DNA of 57,659 nt from DATFRX01 sp035630615 (GTDB lineage Bacteria; Actinomycetota; Actinomycetes; Propionibacteriales; Nocardioidaceae). Below, piece by piece: positions 16,008-25,071 of the stretch; within the stretch, counting starts at the first letter, position 1, and each line of letters starts with the position of its first letter. The notes under the pieces were generated by a model. The model did not search any database. It saw only the letters and a list, made by a program, of their open reading frames with translations, and was not told the origin of the DNA. A program made the translations under genes and the position numbers. The stretch covers positions 1 to 57,659 of the forward strand of contig DASQKI010000097.1 of the NCBI GenBank assembly GCA_035630615.1. Direction: 5' to 3'.

Positions 16008-17698
16008 TGGCGCGGTGCCTCGAGCTGTCGGATCCGCGGGCCCGTGATCCGGCGGTGGCCGGCGCCAAGGCCGCTGGTCTCGCGATGGCCGCCGCCGACG
16101 GGCTCCCGACCCTTCCCGGCGTCGTCGTGCCCGTCGACGAGTCGGCGCCGGTCGTACGCGCGGTCGCACCCGCGCTCGCCGGCCGCCAGCTGACTCGGGC
16201 TCGACTGACCGCCATGACGGTCCGGCCCGACGACCAGTTGGTGGCCGAGCTCGACGAGCGATCCCGGCGCTACCCGCAGCCGCTCATCGTGCGCTCGTCC
16301 AGCCCGCTCGAAGCCGACGGCACCTGGTCGGGCGCGTTCTCGAGCTTCCACGGCATCAGGCCCGAGGATCTTGGCACCGCCGTACGCGGCTGTTGGGGGT
16401 CGGCGTTCCAGATGGGCGTCATCGAGCGAGCCGAGCACGTCGGCGTCGACCCGTACCGGCTGGGCCTCGCCGTCCTGGTGCAGCCGGAGCTCACCCCCGA
16501 CATCGGCGGTACGGCCCGCTGTCGATCCGACGGCAGTGTCCAGATCACCGCGACCCGTGGGCCGCTGGAGCCGTTGATGGCCGGACATGTGGAAGGGATG
16601 ACCGCGATCGTCGATGCCGACGGCCGGACCGACGCGACCGACGCCCCGCGCGACCTGCTGGTCGAGGTCGCCGCCCTGACCCGGCGGGTGCAGCGGCTCC
16701 TCGACCACCAGCTGATCGAGTGGGCCGCAGTCGACGGTCAGGTGCACCTGCTCCAGAGCATCCGGTCGCGCAGCACTGAGAGGACCGAACTGGCGGGACA
16801 TGCCGAGCGTGTTGCGCACAACGAGTCCTCTCAGGGGGGCGCTGGCATCTCGGCGCAAGAAGGGGTCGCGCTGCGGATCGCCGCGCTGACGCAGCGGTTC
16901 CCCGGGCGACTCGGGTACGAGCTGATCCTGCCGTGGGCCGTCGCGGTCGATGCCTTCGACCCGGCGCCGGACCCGCAGGCACCCGCCGACCCAATCGCGT
17001 TGCTGGCCGCAACCCGGGACCTGGCCAGCGAGCTGACGTCGTGGGTCTGGCGCCGTCCGCCACGCGGCGCGGCCACCGAAGCCGATCGCGTGCTGCGTCA
17101 AGTCCGCGGCGACCGGCTCGAGACCGCTCTCGCGACCCTTCGGAACCTGCCGAGTCCAAACCCGCACACGGCCGGGCGGATTCTGGCCAACCTCGAGGGC
17201 CTTCGCCGCTTGGCGCATGAGCGCGGCGTCGTCGATCCCGACACCTTCTGGCGGCTCTCCCCCGATGCACTTGACCGGGCGTTGCGCGACGGCTCGGCTC
17301 CGGCAACCAGCCGGCTGGGCGTCGACACGTGGGAGCCGTTCGCCGTACACGCGGTGCTGGCCGCGGGTGTCGACGCGTACGGCACGCCCGCGGCGCCAGG
17401 CATCGGCGTCGGCCGACCGTACGTCTTCGACCCCACCGGGGCGCAGCCGCCCCCCTCGGGACGAACCGTCCTCGTGGCACGGCAGCCCGTACCCGCGCTG
17501 GCTCCGCTGCTGTGGAACGCGGCGGGCCTCGTGACCCGGGCCGGCAGCACCGCCGCCCACCTCATCGAGTTCGCCCATTCGCTCGGCGTCCCGACGGTTG
17601 TCGGGTGCGATCTCCCGCCTCTCGACCGCGTCGACGGCGCCCCGCTCGTCGCCGTCGACGGCAACCGCGGTCGGGTCGCCGTCGCGTGGCCGTCATGA
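16007..17698 (+). CDS. PEP-utilising/PEP synthase-like phosphotransferase
   Basis: 563 residues. The N-terminal part matches the PPDK/PEP-synthase ATP-grasp domain (PLIVRSSSPLEADGTWSG, VLVQPEL, then IEWAAVDGQVHLLQ at its end). The C-terminal part is the swivelling phosphohistidine domain, with His518 in TRAGSTAAHLIEFAHSLGVP aligned to the classic TGGxxSHAA...LGIPAVVG, although the GGxxS portion is changed to GSTAA. The PEP/pyruvate TIM-barrel of full PEP synthase is absent, giving an architecture like rifampicin phosphotransferase: ATP domain, middle substrate domain, His domain. Probably phosphorylates a small molecule. Coupled by overlaps to both neighbours. Confidence 0.8.
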   Translation: MARCLELSDPRARDPAVAGAKAAGLAMAAADGLPTLPGVVVPVDESAPVVRAVAPALAGRQLTRARLTAMTVRPDDQLVAELDERSRRYPQPLIVRSSSPLEADGTWSGAFSSFHGIRPEDLGTAVRGCWGSAFQMGVIERAEHVGVDPYRLGLAVLVQPELTPDIGGTARCRSDGSVQITATRGPLEPLMAGHVEGMTAIVDADGRTDATDAPRDLLVEVAALTRRVQRLLDHQLIEWAAVDGQVHLLQSIRSRSTERTELAGHAERVAHNESSQGGAGISAQEGVALRIAALTQRFPGRLGYELILPWAVAVDAFDPAPDPQAPADPIALLAATRDLASELTSWVWRRPPRGAATEADRVLRQVRGDRLETALATLRNLPSPNPHTAGRILANLEGLRRLAHERGVVDPDTFWRLSPDALDRALRDGSAPATSRLGVDTWEPFAVHAVLAAGVDAYGTPAAPGIGVGRPYVFDPTGAQPPPSGRTVLVARQPVPALAPLLWNAAGLVTRAGSTAAHLIEFAHSLGVPTVVGCDLPPLDRVDGAPLVAVDGNRGRVAVAWPS

Positions 17699-18582
17699 CA
17701 GCGACACCCGTCACGGCCCTGCGCAGCCTGCTGTTCACGCCCGGCAGCCGCCCCGACATGATGGCGAAGGCCAGGCGGTCCGGTGCCGACAGCCTGATCC
17801 TCGACCTCGAGGACGCGGTCGCGCCGTCGGCCCGGCACGAAGCACGGGTCGCCGTCGCCGCCGCACTCGACGACGCCGGCGAGAGCCCACCGGCCTTCGT
17901 CCGCGTCAACCATCCGTCGACCGGCGAGCTGGAGGCCGATCTCGACGCTGTCGTCCGGCCGGGGCTCTTCGGGATTGTGTTGCCCAAGGTCGACACCGCC
18001 GACGAGATCGCCGCACTCGACGAGGCGCTCGCACAGCGCGAACCGGCCGCCGGCCACGAGGCCGGATCCCTCGTGGTCCTCGCACAGATCGAGAGCTGTC
18101 GCGGTCTGCATTTCATGTACGAGATCGCGAGCGCCTCGCCTCGGGTCGTGGGCCTCGCGTTCTCGAGCGGCGAGGACGGCGACTTCATGGCCGACCTCGA
18201 CGGGCAATGGACCCCGGCCGGCGAGGCCATGCTCTATCCCCGAAGCAAGCTCGTGTGCGAGACGCGAGCGGCCGGTCTCGCCTGGCCGGTCGACGGCGTC
18301 TTCATGCAGGTCGACGACGATCTGGCGATGGCAAAGGAGTGTCGGCTGGCTCGCCGACTCGGGTTCGTCGCCAAGATGGCCATCCACCCGAGGCAACTCG
18401 CGGCGATCCACGCGGCATTCACCCCGACGCCCGAGGAGGTCGACTACAGCAGAGGACTGTTGGAGGCGTTCGAGAAGGCCAGAGCCAGCGGTACGGGGGT
18501 GTTCCGCTACCGGGGCGACATGGTCGACAAGGCCAACGTCCGACGGGCCGAAAACGTGCTGGCCCGGGAGCGACCCCCGTGA
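17695..18582 (+). CDS. CitE/HpcH family acyl-CoA lyase-like protein
   Basis: 295 residues, TIM barrel. Family marks: SLLFTPGSRPDMM, SLILDLEDAV, IVLPKVD, the metal Glu in LAQIESCRG, SSGEDGDFMADL with the second acidic ligand, and MAIHPRQL. Relatives cleave citryl-, citramalyl-, malyl- or methylmalyl-CoA to acetyl- or propionyl-CoA plus an oxoacid. Start and stop overlap the neighbours by four bases each. Followed directly by an acyl-CoA synthetase, which would supply a CoA ester. A second CitE-like gene is at 32.7 kb. Confidence 0.9.
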   Translation: MTATPVTALRSLLFTPGSRPDMMAKARRSGADSLILDLEDAVAPSARHEARVAVAAALDDAGESPPAFVRVNHPSTGELEADLDAVVRPGLFGIVLPKVDTADEIAALDEALAQREPAAGHEAGSLVVLAQIESCRGLHFMYEIASASPRVVGLAFSSGEDGDFMADLDGQWTPAGEAMLYPRSKLVCETRAAGLAWPVDGVFMQVDDDLAMAKECRLARRLGFVAKMAIHPRQLAAIHAAFTPTPEEVDYSRGLLEAFEKARASGTGVFRYRGDMVDKANVRRAENVLARERPP

Positions 18583-20687
18583 CCGAGCGCACGGGCCTCG
18601 ATCGACTCGTCGCGCCCGCCTCGGTCGCCATCGTCGGGATGTCGGCCGACCCGTCGAAGCACGGCGGCAAGGTGCTCACGAGCCTTCGGCGGTTCGGGTA
18701 CGCCGGACCGGTATGGGGCGTCAACCCGAACCGGCCCGAGGTCGACGGCATCGAGGTCGTCGCCGCTCTCACCGATCTGCCGACGCCACCCGACGTGGTG
18801 ATCGTCGCCGTACCCGCCGCGGCCACTCCCGATGTCATCCGGACCGCCGGCGAGCTGGGCGCGGGCGCCGCGATCCTCTTCGGCGGCGGCTTCGCCGAGT
18901 CCGGCGACGACGGTGCGGCCCTGCAGACCCAGATCGTCGAGCTGGCCCGCCAACACGGCCTGCGGCTGCTCGGACCCAACTCCGCCGGCGTCATCCACCC
19001 GTCGGCCGGCACCGTCCTGAGTTTCCTGACCTGCCTCGAGCGGCCGGCCGACCAGCTCCGCCCCGGTCCGGTCGGACTCATCACCCAAAGCGGCGGGACC
19101 GGCAGCTTCCTGCACAACCTGGCGGCCGAGCGTGACAGCGGGTTCGCCCTCTCGATCTCGACCGGCAACGAGGCCGACGTCGACGCGGGCGAGGCCCTTC
19201 AACATCTGGTCGACCACCCCGACATACGCGCCATCGCCTTGGTGCTCGAGACCGTCCGCGACGGCCCACGGTTTGTCGCCGCGGCTCGGGCCGCGCTCCG
19301 CGCCGAGAAGCCGGTGGTCGTCTGCAAGATCGGTCGCAGCGAGATCGGCCAGCGGGTCATGCGTACCCATACCGGCGCCCTCGCCGGCTCCGAACGCCGC
19401 TACGACGCCGCGTTCGACGCGCTCGGCATCACGGTGACGACGACGCCGACCGAGCTCTTCGACGTCTCCGAGCAGATGGCCCGAGCCGCTGTGCCGGCCG
19501 GCGACCGGGTCGGCATCGTGACCCACTCCGGCGGCACCGCCGTCCTGCTCGCGGACCAGGCGAGCGGATTCGGCCTGCGGCTGCCGCAACCGTCCGACGC
19601 GCTTCGGGAGCGCCTCGGCCCGTACCTCCAGCACGGCGCCAGCGGCAACCCGACCGATCTCGGCGGCATCATCACCGCTCCGCATCGGTACGTCGAGGTC
19701 GTCCGCTGCTTCGTCGACGATCCGGCGTACGACGTCGTCGTCCCGGTCTCGACACCCCATCCGACCGCGCATACCCACGATCGAGCGGTGGCGTTGGCGG
19801 CGCTGGCGAAGGAGACCGACAAGCCGCTGCTCAACCTGTGGCTGGCCGGAGACCTCGGCGCCGACGGACTCCGCGTCCTCCGCGAGGCCGACGTCGCCGT
19901 CACCACCGACATCGACAGCCTGGTGCGGGCGGTCAGCGGGCTAGCCCGACTCGGCGCGCGTCGCCGCGATCCCGACCCATCGCCTGAGCCGCCCGACCCG
20001 GTGGTCGTGGACCAACTGAACCGGGCCAACGAGGTGCTGAGCGAGGCCGACAGCCTACGACTGGTGGCGGCGATGGGACTGCCGGCGGTCGACGGACAGA
20101 TGGTCGACGGACCGGAACACGCCGTCCGCACCGCCGACGCTTTGGGCTATCCGGTCGTACTCAAGGCCGTGTCGACGGACCTCCCCCACAAGAGCGACGT
20201 CGGTGCCGTACGCCTCAACCTCGCGACTCCCGCCGAGCTCGCCGCCGCGTACGAGGATCTGACGACCGGGCTCGCGGCGACGGCTCCGACGGCCCAGGTC
20301 GACGGGTTCCTGGTCCAGCGCTACGTGCCGGGTGTCGAGATGTTGCTGGGGATCGTCCGCGATCCGACGTTCGGTCCGGTCGTCCTCGTCGGCACCGGCG
20401 GCACCGTCGCCGAGGCGATCGACGACGTCGCCGCGGGGCTACCGCCGCTGACGACGTCCGATGCCGCCCGTCTGATCGGCTCGCTGCGCGGTCGCGTGCT
20501 GCTGCGAGGTTTCCGTGGCGGGCCGACGGGCGACGAGGAAGCGCTGGCCCGACTGGTCACCCGGCTCTCCGACATCGCGATCCGCTACGGCGATCACATC
20601 GAGGAGCTGGACGTCAATCCGGTGGTCTATGCCGAGGGTCGGTGGCTGGCGGCGGACGCTCTATTAAGGCCTCGCTTGCGTGACTAA
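18579..20687 (+). CDS. NDP-forming acyl-CoA synthetase (acetyl-CoA synthetase ADP-forming type)
   Basis: 702 residues from a GTG overlapping the previous TGA. Domain order: CoA-binding Rossmann domain (about 1-130, ASVAIVGMSADPSKHGG), succinyl-CoA-ligase-like domains with the phosphohistidine H264 in RTHTGALAGSERRYDAAF, then a C-terminal ATP-grasp (about 480-700, VLKAVSTDLPHKSDVGAV, VQRYVPGVEMLLGI). It makes an acyl-CoA from carboxylate, CoA and NTP with release of NDP and phosphate. Last gene of the M24/PEP/CitE operon; supplies substrate to, or recovers energy from, the lyase. Confidence 0.9.
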   Translation: MTERTGLDRLVAPASVAIVGMSADPSKHGGKVLTSLRRFGYAGPVWGVNPNRPEVDGIEVVAALTDLPTPPDVVIVAVPAAATPDVIRTAGELGAGAAILFGGGFAESGDDGAALQTQIVELARQHGLRLLGPNSAGVIHPSAGTVLSFLTCLERPADQLRPGPVGLITQSGGTGSFLHNLAAERDSGFALSISTGNEADVDAGEALQHLVDHPDIRAIALVLETVRDGPRFVAAARAALRAEKPVVVCKIGRSEIGQRVMRTHTGALAGSERRYDAAFDALGITVTTTPTELFDVSEQMARAAVPAGDRVGIVTHSGGTAVLLADQASGFGLRLPQPSDALRERLGPYLQHGASGNPTDLGGIITAPHRYVEVVRCFVDDPAYDVVVPVSTPHPTAHTHDRAVALAALAKETDKPLLNLWLAGDLGADGLRVLREADVAVTTDIDSLVRAVSGLARLGARRRDPDPSPEPPDPVVVDQLNRANEVLSEADSLRLVAAMGLPAVDGQMVDGPEHAVRTADALGYPVVLKAVSTDLPHKSDVGAVRLNLATPAELAAAYEDLTTGLAATAPTAQVDGFLVQRYVPGVEMLLGIVRDPTFGPVVLVGTGGTVAEAIDDVAAGLPPLTTSDAARLIGSLRGRVLLRGFRGGPTGDEEALARLVTRLSDIAIRYGDHIEELDVNPVVYAEGRWLAADALLRPRLRD

Positions 20688-20752
20688 GCGGTCATCACCC
20701 GCTCAAATATGCCTCAATCTGGACATTAGTGTTCCCCCGTCACGAGGGATGG

Positions 20753-20764
20753 ATTATGCATGAT
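20753..20764 (+). promoter_or_regulatory. ATTATGCATGAT promoter/operator site
   Basis: Exact match to WTYATGYRTGAT, pointing at the binding-protein gene 44 bases downstream. An overlapping partial copy (ATGTGTGGT at 20763-20771) follows immediately. The rest of the 120-base gap after the synthetase gene holds only a weak CCC/GGG hairpin. Confidence 0.6.
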
Positions 20765-20807
20765 GTGTGGTGTACGTTACTCGTGATTCGAGCGTGTGGA
20801 GACAGCC

Positions 20808-22127
20808 ATGTGGACGAAAGCAATCGTCAGCGGTCGGCGGGGACGACGAAGCATCGCGATCTCGGGGTCTCTCCTCGCCGCGTGGGCCCTGATGGGAGCC
20901 GCCTGTGGGGGCGGCGATGACTCCGATTCAGGCAGCGGCGGCGACGGGGAGCTGTTGATCTGGTCCTCGCGGGACTACTACGTGCCGCCGGACGAGTTCA
21001 AGAGCCTCGAGGCGGACCAACCTGACGCCAACATCAACTGGGACGTCCAGGACGGCGACGACATCCTCCAACAGCTGCTGCGGATGCGCCAGGCCGGGCA
21101 GACCATGCCCGATGTGATCCAGGACGACACCTTCCTGATGGAGGCCTACTACAGCGCCGGCCTGCTCCAGCCCGTCGACGACTGTCGCGAGCAGTGGCAG
21201 GAAGAGAATCCCGAGCTCTACGACAAGGTCATGCCGCTCGCGTGGGAAGACAACGAGTTCGACGGCGAGACCTATGGCATGTCGATCACGGCGAACTTCG
21301 ACATCCTCTACTACAACAAGCCCTGGCTCGAGGAGGCCGGCGTCGAGCCGCCGTTCGAGACCTTCGAGGAGATGTACGACGCGATGGTCGCGATGAAGGA
21401 GGCGCGTCCCGACAAGATCCCGATGACGGTGCAGGCGCTGGCCGGCGAGGGCGTCACCATGCTCAAGAGCATGCTCAACGCCGTGGGCGTGCCGTTCGAC
21501 GGGTCCACCCCCGACCTGACGGACCCGGCGGCGCTCTACGTGATCGACTTCTGGCAGCGAGCCCAAGCGGACGAACTGATCCCGCCGGAGGCCATCTCTT
21601 GGGGTGAGTCGGAGACGCGCGGTGCGTTCATCCAACAAAACGCCGGCCTCATCTTCGACGGCATCACCACCGCCGGTGACTTCAACGAGGTGGACAACTT
21701 CGACTACAACCAGGAGTGGATGACCACGCCGCTGCCGAAGGACAGCGGCACGGGCTTCACCGGCAACTACGTGACGCAGCCCCGAACCTGGGCGATCACG
21801 GTCGACGCGGACGACCCGGCCGAATCGTGCCGCGTGCTCCAGTACCTCGCCGAGACCGACAACCTGATCGAGCCGTTGGAGAACGGTTCGGTGCCGATGC
21901 GGCAAACCGAGGCGCTCGACGATCCTCGGTTCAACGAGATCCTGCCCTTCTTCTCCGAGGATCTGAAGACGGCCTATACCGAGTCCGAGTCGATGCCGGC
22001 TTCGCAAAACACCGGCGAGGTCGAGGAGATTCTCGAACAGTTGTGGGGCGAGATCGTCCAAGGCACCGACGAGTCGCCGGAGGATCTGGCGAACAAGTAC
22101 CAGGAGCAGTTGGACGCACTCGACTAG
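20808..22127 (+). CDS. ABC transporter solute-binding lipoprotein, sugar (CUT1) type
   Basis: 439 residues from the ATG preceded by GGAG at six bases (a GTG 12 bases earlier is less likely). Twin-basic leader, hydrophobic segment and a lipobox-like GAAC followed by a Gly/Asp/Ser-rich linker predict an extracytoplasmic lipoprotein. The mature part (ELLIWSSRDYYVPPDEFK, YGMSITANFDILYYNKPWLEEAG) is typical of family 1 extracellular solute-binding proteins for oligosaccharides or sugar derivatives. The protein is strongly acidic, as is usual for this class. It heads a transporter operon with two permeases. Confidence 0.9.
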   Translation: MWTKAIVSGRRGRRSIAISGSLLAAWALMGAACGGGDDSDSGSGGDGELLIWSSRDYYVPPDEFKSLEADQPDANINWDVQDGDDILQQLLRMRQAGQTMPDVIQDDTFLMEAYYSAGLLQPVDDCREQWQEENPELYDKVMPLAWEDNEFDGETYGMSITANFDILYYNKPWLEEAGVEPPFETFEEMYDAMVAMKEARPDKIPMTVQALAGEGVTMLKSMLNAVGVPFDGSTPDLTDPAALYVIDFWQRAQADELIPPEAISWGESETRGAFIQQNAGLIFDGITTAGDFNEVDNFDYNQEWMTTPLPKDSGTGFTGNYVTQPRTWAITVDADDPAESCRVLQYLAETDNLIEPLENGSVPMRQTEALDDPRFNEILPFFSEDLKTAYTESESMPASQNTGEVEEILEQLWGEIVQGTDESPEDLANKYQEQLDALD

Positions 22128-22167
22128 ACCGCCGGACACCGCGAGGGAGGACCGAAGGGGTGTCGTC

Positions 22168-23139
22168 GTGAGTGTGTTGAGCAGCGACCGGATACGGCGC
22201 GCCGCTTGGCGTCGGCGACGACGCAGGCGGCGTGAACCGGGCGGTGGAGGGCGCTGGGACACCGGCCTCGCCGGTCAGAGCAAGCTCGCGCCCTATCTGT
22301 TCTCCACGCCGGCGATCATCATGGTCAGCCTGTTGCTGGCCTACCCGGTGATCTACGGGCTCTACAAGAGCTTCTACCGGGCGGACTTCTTCGGGGGGCC
22401 GGAGGAGTTCGTTGGCTTCGAGAACTACTCCGAGATGTTCCACGACCCGGCATTTTGGGACGCGCTCACCAAGTCGGCGATCTTCGTCACCGGCTGCGTG
22501 GTCGTCGGATTGGTCCTCGGTCTGTTCTTCGCATTCGCCCTCAACCGCGTCGTGAGCCAACTGCGGTTCCTGCGCTCGGTGACGATCGCGCCCTACATCA
22601 TCTCCAACGTCGCCGCAGCGGTCATGTTCAGGCTGTTGTTCAACTCCGACTTCGGCCTGCTCAACCGAACGATCGAGTTCTTCGGATTCGACGGTCCGTC
22701 GTGGCTCGCCGATCCGAACCTCGCGATGGGCGTGGTCATTTTCTGCCAGGTGTGGACCGACCTGCCGCTCACCATCTTGTTGCTGCTCGCGGGTCTGCAG
22801 ACGATCGACACCTCCTACATCGACGCCGCCAAGGTGGACGGGGCGACCGGCTGGAAACGGGCCTGGCACCTGTCCATGCCGCTGATCTCGCCGCAGATTG
22901 TGATCAGCGTGGTCTGGATGAGCTACTCCACGCTGACCGGTCTCGGTGTGGTGCTCGCCCTCACCGGCGGTGGACCCCTGAAGGCGACCCAGACGATGCC
23001 GATGGAGATGTACAGCACCGCGTTCACCGACCTCGAGATGAACCAGGCGCTGGCGATCGCGAGCTTCATCCTCATCCTCAACGCGATCCTCACGCTGCTC
23101 TATGTCGGGCTCGCTCGGCGCTACGGGACGGTGGAGTGA
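22168..23139 (+). CDS. ABC transporter permease, MalF-like
   Basis: 323 residues with a very basic N-terminal tail (RRRRRRRREP) and about six membrane helices. The EAA loop that docks the ATPase is seen as IDAAKVDGATGWKRAWHLSMP. GTG start preceded by AAGGGG. Its TGA overlaps the next ATG. Pairs with the following MalG-like permease. Confidence 0.9.
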   Translation: MSVLSSDRIRRAAWRRRRRRRREPGGGGRWDTGLAGQSKLAPYLFSTPAIIMVSLLLAYPVIYGLYKSFYRADFFGGPEEFVGFENYSEMFHDPAFWDALTKSAIFVTGCVVVGLVLGLFFAFALNRVVSQLRFLRSVTIAPYIISNVAAAVMFRLLFNSDFGLLNRTIEFFGFDGPSWLADPNLAMGVVIFCQVWTDLPLTILLLLAGLQTIDTSYIDAAKVDGATGWKRAWHLSMPLISPQIVISVVWMSYSTLTGLGVVLALTGGGPLKATQTMPMEMYSTAFTDLEMNQALAIASFILILNAILTLLYVGLARRYGTVE

Positions 23140-24041
23140 TGACGGTTGACACCGAGGTCACCACGACCGTCCCGCCGAAGGTCCCGGCCGAGCGGCGACC
23201 GACCGGCTCGTCCGGATTCGGTCGCGTTGTTCGCCAGATCCTGCTGTGGATCCCGCTCGTCATCCTCATGCTGTGGACGCTGGTCCCGTTCTTCATCACG
23301 GTGATGATCTCGCTGAAGACGCGTGGCGAGGTCTTCGGCTCGACAAGCGCGCTGCCGAACGATCCGTCGCTCGCCGCCTACCGGGAGGTCATCGAGCGAC
23401 CGGGATTCCGCGGCGCTTTTGTCAACAGCGTGCTGGTCGGCTTGGGCACGACCATATTGACGGTGGCACTGGCGACGCCGGCGGCATACGCGTTCGCTCG
23501 GTTCAACTTCCGAGGCCGGCACCTGTTGCTGTTGTTCACGCTGATCCCCCGTCTTGTGCCGAGCCTCGGCTTGATGATCCCGCTCTATCAGTTGGCCGTC
23601 ACCCTCGGCGCCCTAGACAAGCGGTTGACCCTGGTCGTCGTCTACTCCGGCATGCTGGTGCCGCTCGCGGTGTGGCTGCTGGTCGGCTTCATCCAACAGA
23701 TCCCGCCGTCGCTCGAGGAGGCGGCGAGCGTCGACGGCGCATCGATGTGGAAGCGGATGCGCTACATCGTGCTCCCCATCTCGCTGCCCGCGCTCATCAC
23801 GATCGGCGTCTTGTCCTTCCGCGAGGCGTGGAACGAGTTCACCCTGGTGCTCGTCCTGACCACAACGCCCGGCAAGCGGACCCTGCCCTATGAGCTCTAC
23901 CTCATGCAGGGCATCCAGGGCATCGAGAACTACCCGGCCGAGGCGGCCTTCACGGTCCTCACGATCCTGCCGTTCATCCTCGTCTACGCCCGCATCGAGA
24001 AGTACATCGTCGCCGGCATCACGACCGGGTCGGTGAAGTGA
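23139..24041 (+). CDS. ABC transporter permease, MalG-like
   Basis: 300 residues, six predicted membrane helices, EAA loop LEEAASVDGASMWKRMRYIVLP and C-terminal YIVAGITTGSVK typical of CUT1 MalG-type subunits. No ATP-binding gene follows or exists elsewhere in the window, so energising probably relies on a shared MsiK-like ATPase encoded elsewhere, as known for several actinobacterial CUT1 systems. Its 3' end overlaps the convergent dehydrogenase gene by 23 bases. Confidence 0.9.
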   Translation: MTVDTEVTTTVPPKVPAERRPTGSSGFGRVVRQILLWIPLVILMLWTLVPFFITVMISLKTRGEVFGSTSALPNDPSLAAYREVIERPGFRGAFVNSVLVGLGTTILTVALATPAAYAFARFNFRGRHLLLLFTLIPRLVPSLGLMIPLYQLAVTLGALDKRLTLVVVYSGMLVPLAVWLLVGFIQQIPPSLEEAASVDGASMWKRMRYIVLPISLPALITIGVLSFREAWNEFTLVLVLTTTPGKRTLPYELYLMQGIQGIENYPAEAAFTVLTILPFILVYARIEKYIVAGITTGSVK

Positions 24042-24990
24042 CCCCGTCGATGACGACCTTGAGCCGACTCGGGGCCGGTCGGCTCGCGATCTCGTACGCC
24101 TGCGACGCCTGATCCACTGGGAGCACGTCGGTGACGTACGACGCGAACAGGTCGGGATAGCGCGCCAGGTAGTCGACCGCACGACGCAGGGCCGATCGGC
24201 GACCGACGATCGGGGTTCGACCCGCCTGCAGCGTCAGGCGCTTGTCCATCATCGCCCCGAGCCGGATCGGGTAGTAGTCGTCGTCGGGATTGCCGAAGTA
24301 GACGACCGTCGCGTCGGGAGCGGCCACGGCGATGGCGTCTTCGAGCGTCCCGACCTGGTGGCCCACAGCCTCGATCACGAGGTCGAATCCGTCGGCCGCG
24401 TCGGGGCGCCGCGACCAGCTGCGACTGCTCAGGCACTCGACTCGATCCAGCCCGTAGGTCGCGGCGATGTCGCTCCGGTCGATCGGATCGACACCGACGA
24501 CGGACTCGGCGCCGGCATCCTTGAGCGCGTGTCCGAACAGCAGGCCGATCGGGCCGAGGCCGATCACCGCGGTCCGGGCGCCCGTGATCGACGGCAGCCG
24601 ACTCAGTGCATGGAGTACGCACGCCAGCGGCTGGAGTGCCACGGCATGGACATCGTCGAGATCGAGCTCGATCGCCAAGAGCTCGTCGGCCGACGTCCGG
24701 ACGTACTCGCTCAGTCCTCGCGAGTTGGTCGCCCATCCGACGACCCGCTGCCCGACGTCGAGGTCCGAGCGGGAGGCCACGATCTCGCCGACGATCTCGT
24801 GGAGGGACGACCCGAACGGCTCGGGATCGGGGCCGGTGCCGACATCGCGGCAACGCGGGATGTCGCTGCCGCAGATGCCGCCGGTGCGGAACCGGACGAC
24901 AACCTCATCGGGCGTCAGCTCAGCCTCTTGCGGCGGCGCCGTCTCGTGGCGGACCAGACGCATCGGGCCCTCTAAGCGGTACGCCCACAT
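24019..24990 (-). CDS. Zinc-type medium-chain dehydrogenase lacking the structural zinc loop
   Basis: 323 residues, MDR fold: GICGSD with the catalytic-zinc Cys, an HE motif (SSLHEIVGEI) and the NAD-binding GLGPIGLLFG. The four-Cys structural-zinc lobe is absent, which makes the protein shorter than its paralogues at 36.1 and 44.9 kb. Probably oxidises a polyol or sugar derivative. The ATG follows AAGGAG at nine bases. It is convergent with the ABC operon and divergent from the hydrolase gene, so it may act on the imported sugar. Confidence 0.85.
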   Translation of the reverse strand: MWAYRLEGPMRLVRHETAPPQEAELTPDEVVVRFRTGGICGSDIPRCRDVGTGPDPEPFGSSLHEIVGEIVASRSDLDVGQRVVGWATNSRGLSEYVRTSADELLAIELDLDDVHAVALQPLACVLHALSRLPSITGARTAVIGLGPIGLLFGHALKDAGAESVVGVDPIDRSDIAATYGLDRVECLSSRSWSRRPDAADGFDLVIEAVGHQVGTLEDAIAVAAPDATVVYFGNPDDDYYPIRLGAMMDKRLTLQAGRTPIVGRRSALRRAVDYLARYPDLFASYVTDVLPVDQASQAYEIASRPAPSRLKVVIDGVTSPTRS

Positions 24991-25016
24991 TCCACCCGAC
25001 TCCTTCCGATCTTATA

Positions 25017-25029
25017 TATAGTATAGATT
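25017..25029. promoter_or_regulatory. A+T-rich divergent promoter region
   Basis: TATAGTATAGATT lies in a short A+T-rich island between the divergent dehydrogenase and hydrolase genes. TATAGT or TAGATT could serve as -10 for the hydrolase and TATAAG on the other strand for the dehydrogenase. ATAGTATAGATT differs from the 52.23 kb site (ATCGTATAGAAT) at two positions. Confidence 0.4.
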
Positions 25030-25071
25030 GCCTGACAGGCCGCCACCTGCGTACGAGCGAAGGAGACCAGC

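Noticed and set aside
20688..20752. Intrinsic terminator after the acyl-CoA synthetase gene
   Set aside because: Only a weak three-base CCC/GGG stem and no T-run; not convincing.
20928..22262. 444-codon minus-strand frame opposite the ABC binding protein
   Set aside because: Antisense shadow of a GC-rich coding region; composition (Leu/Val/Arg/Asp-rich) and lack of a start signal argue against it.
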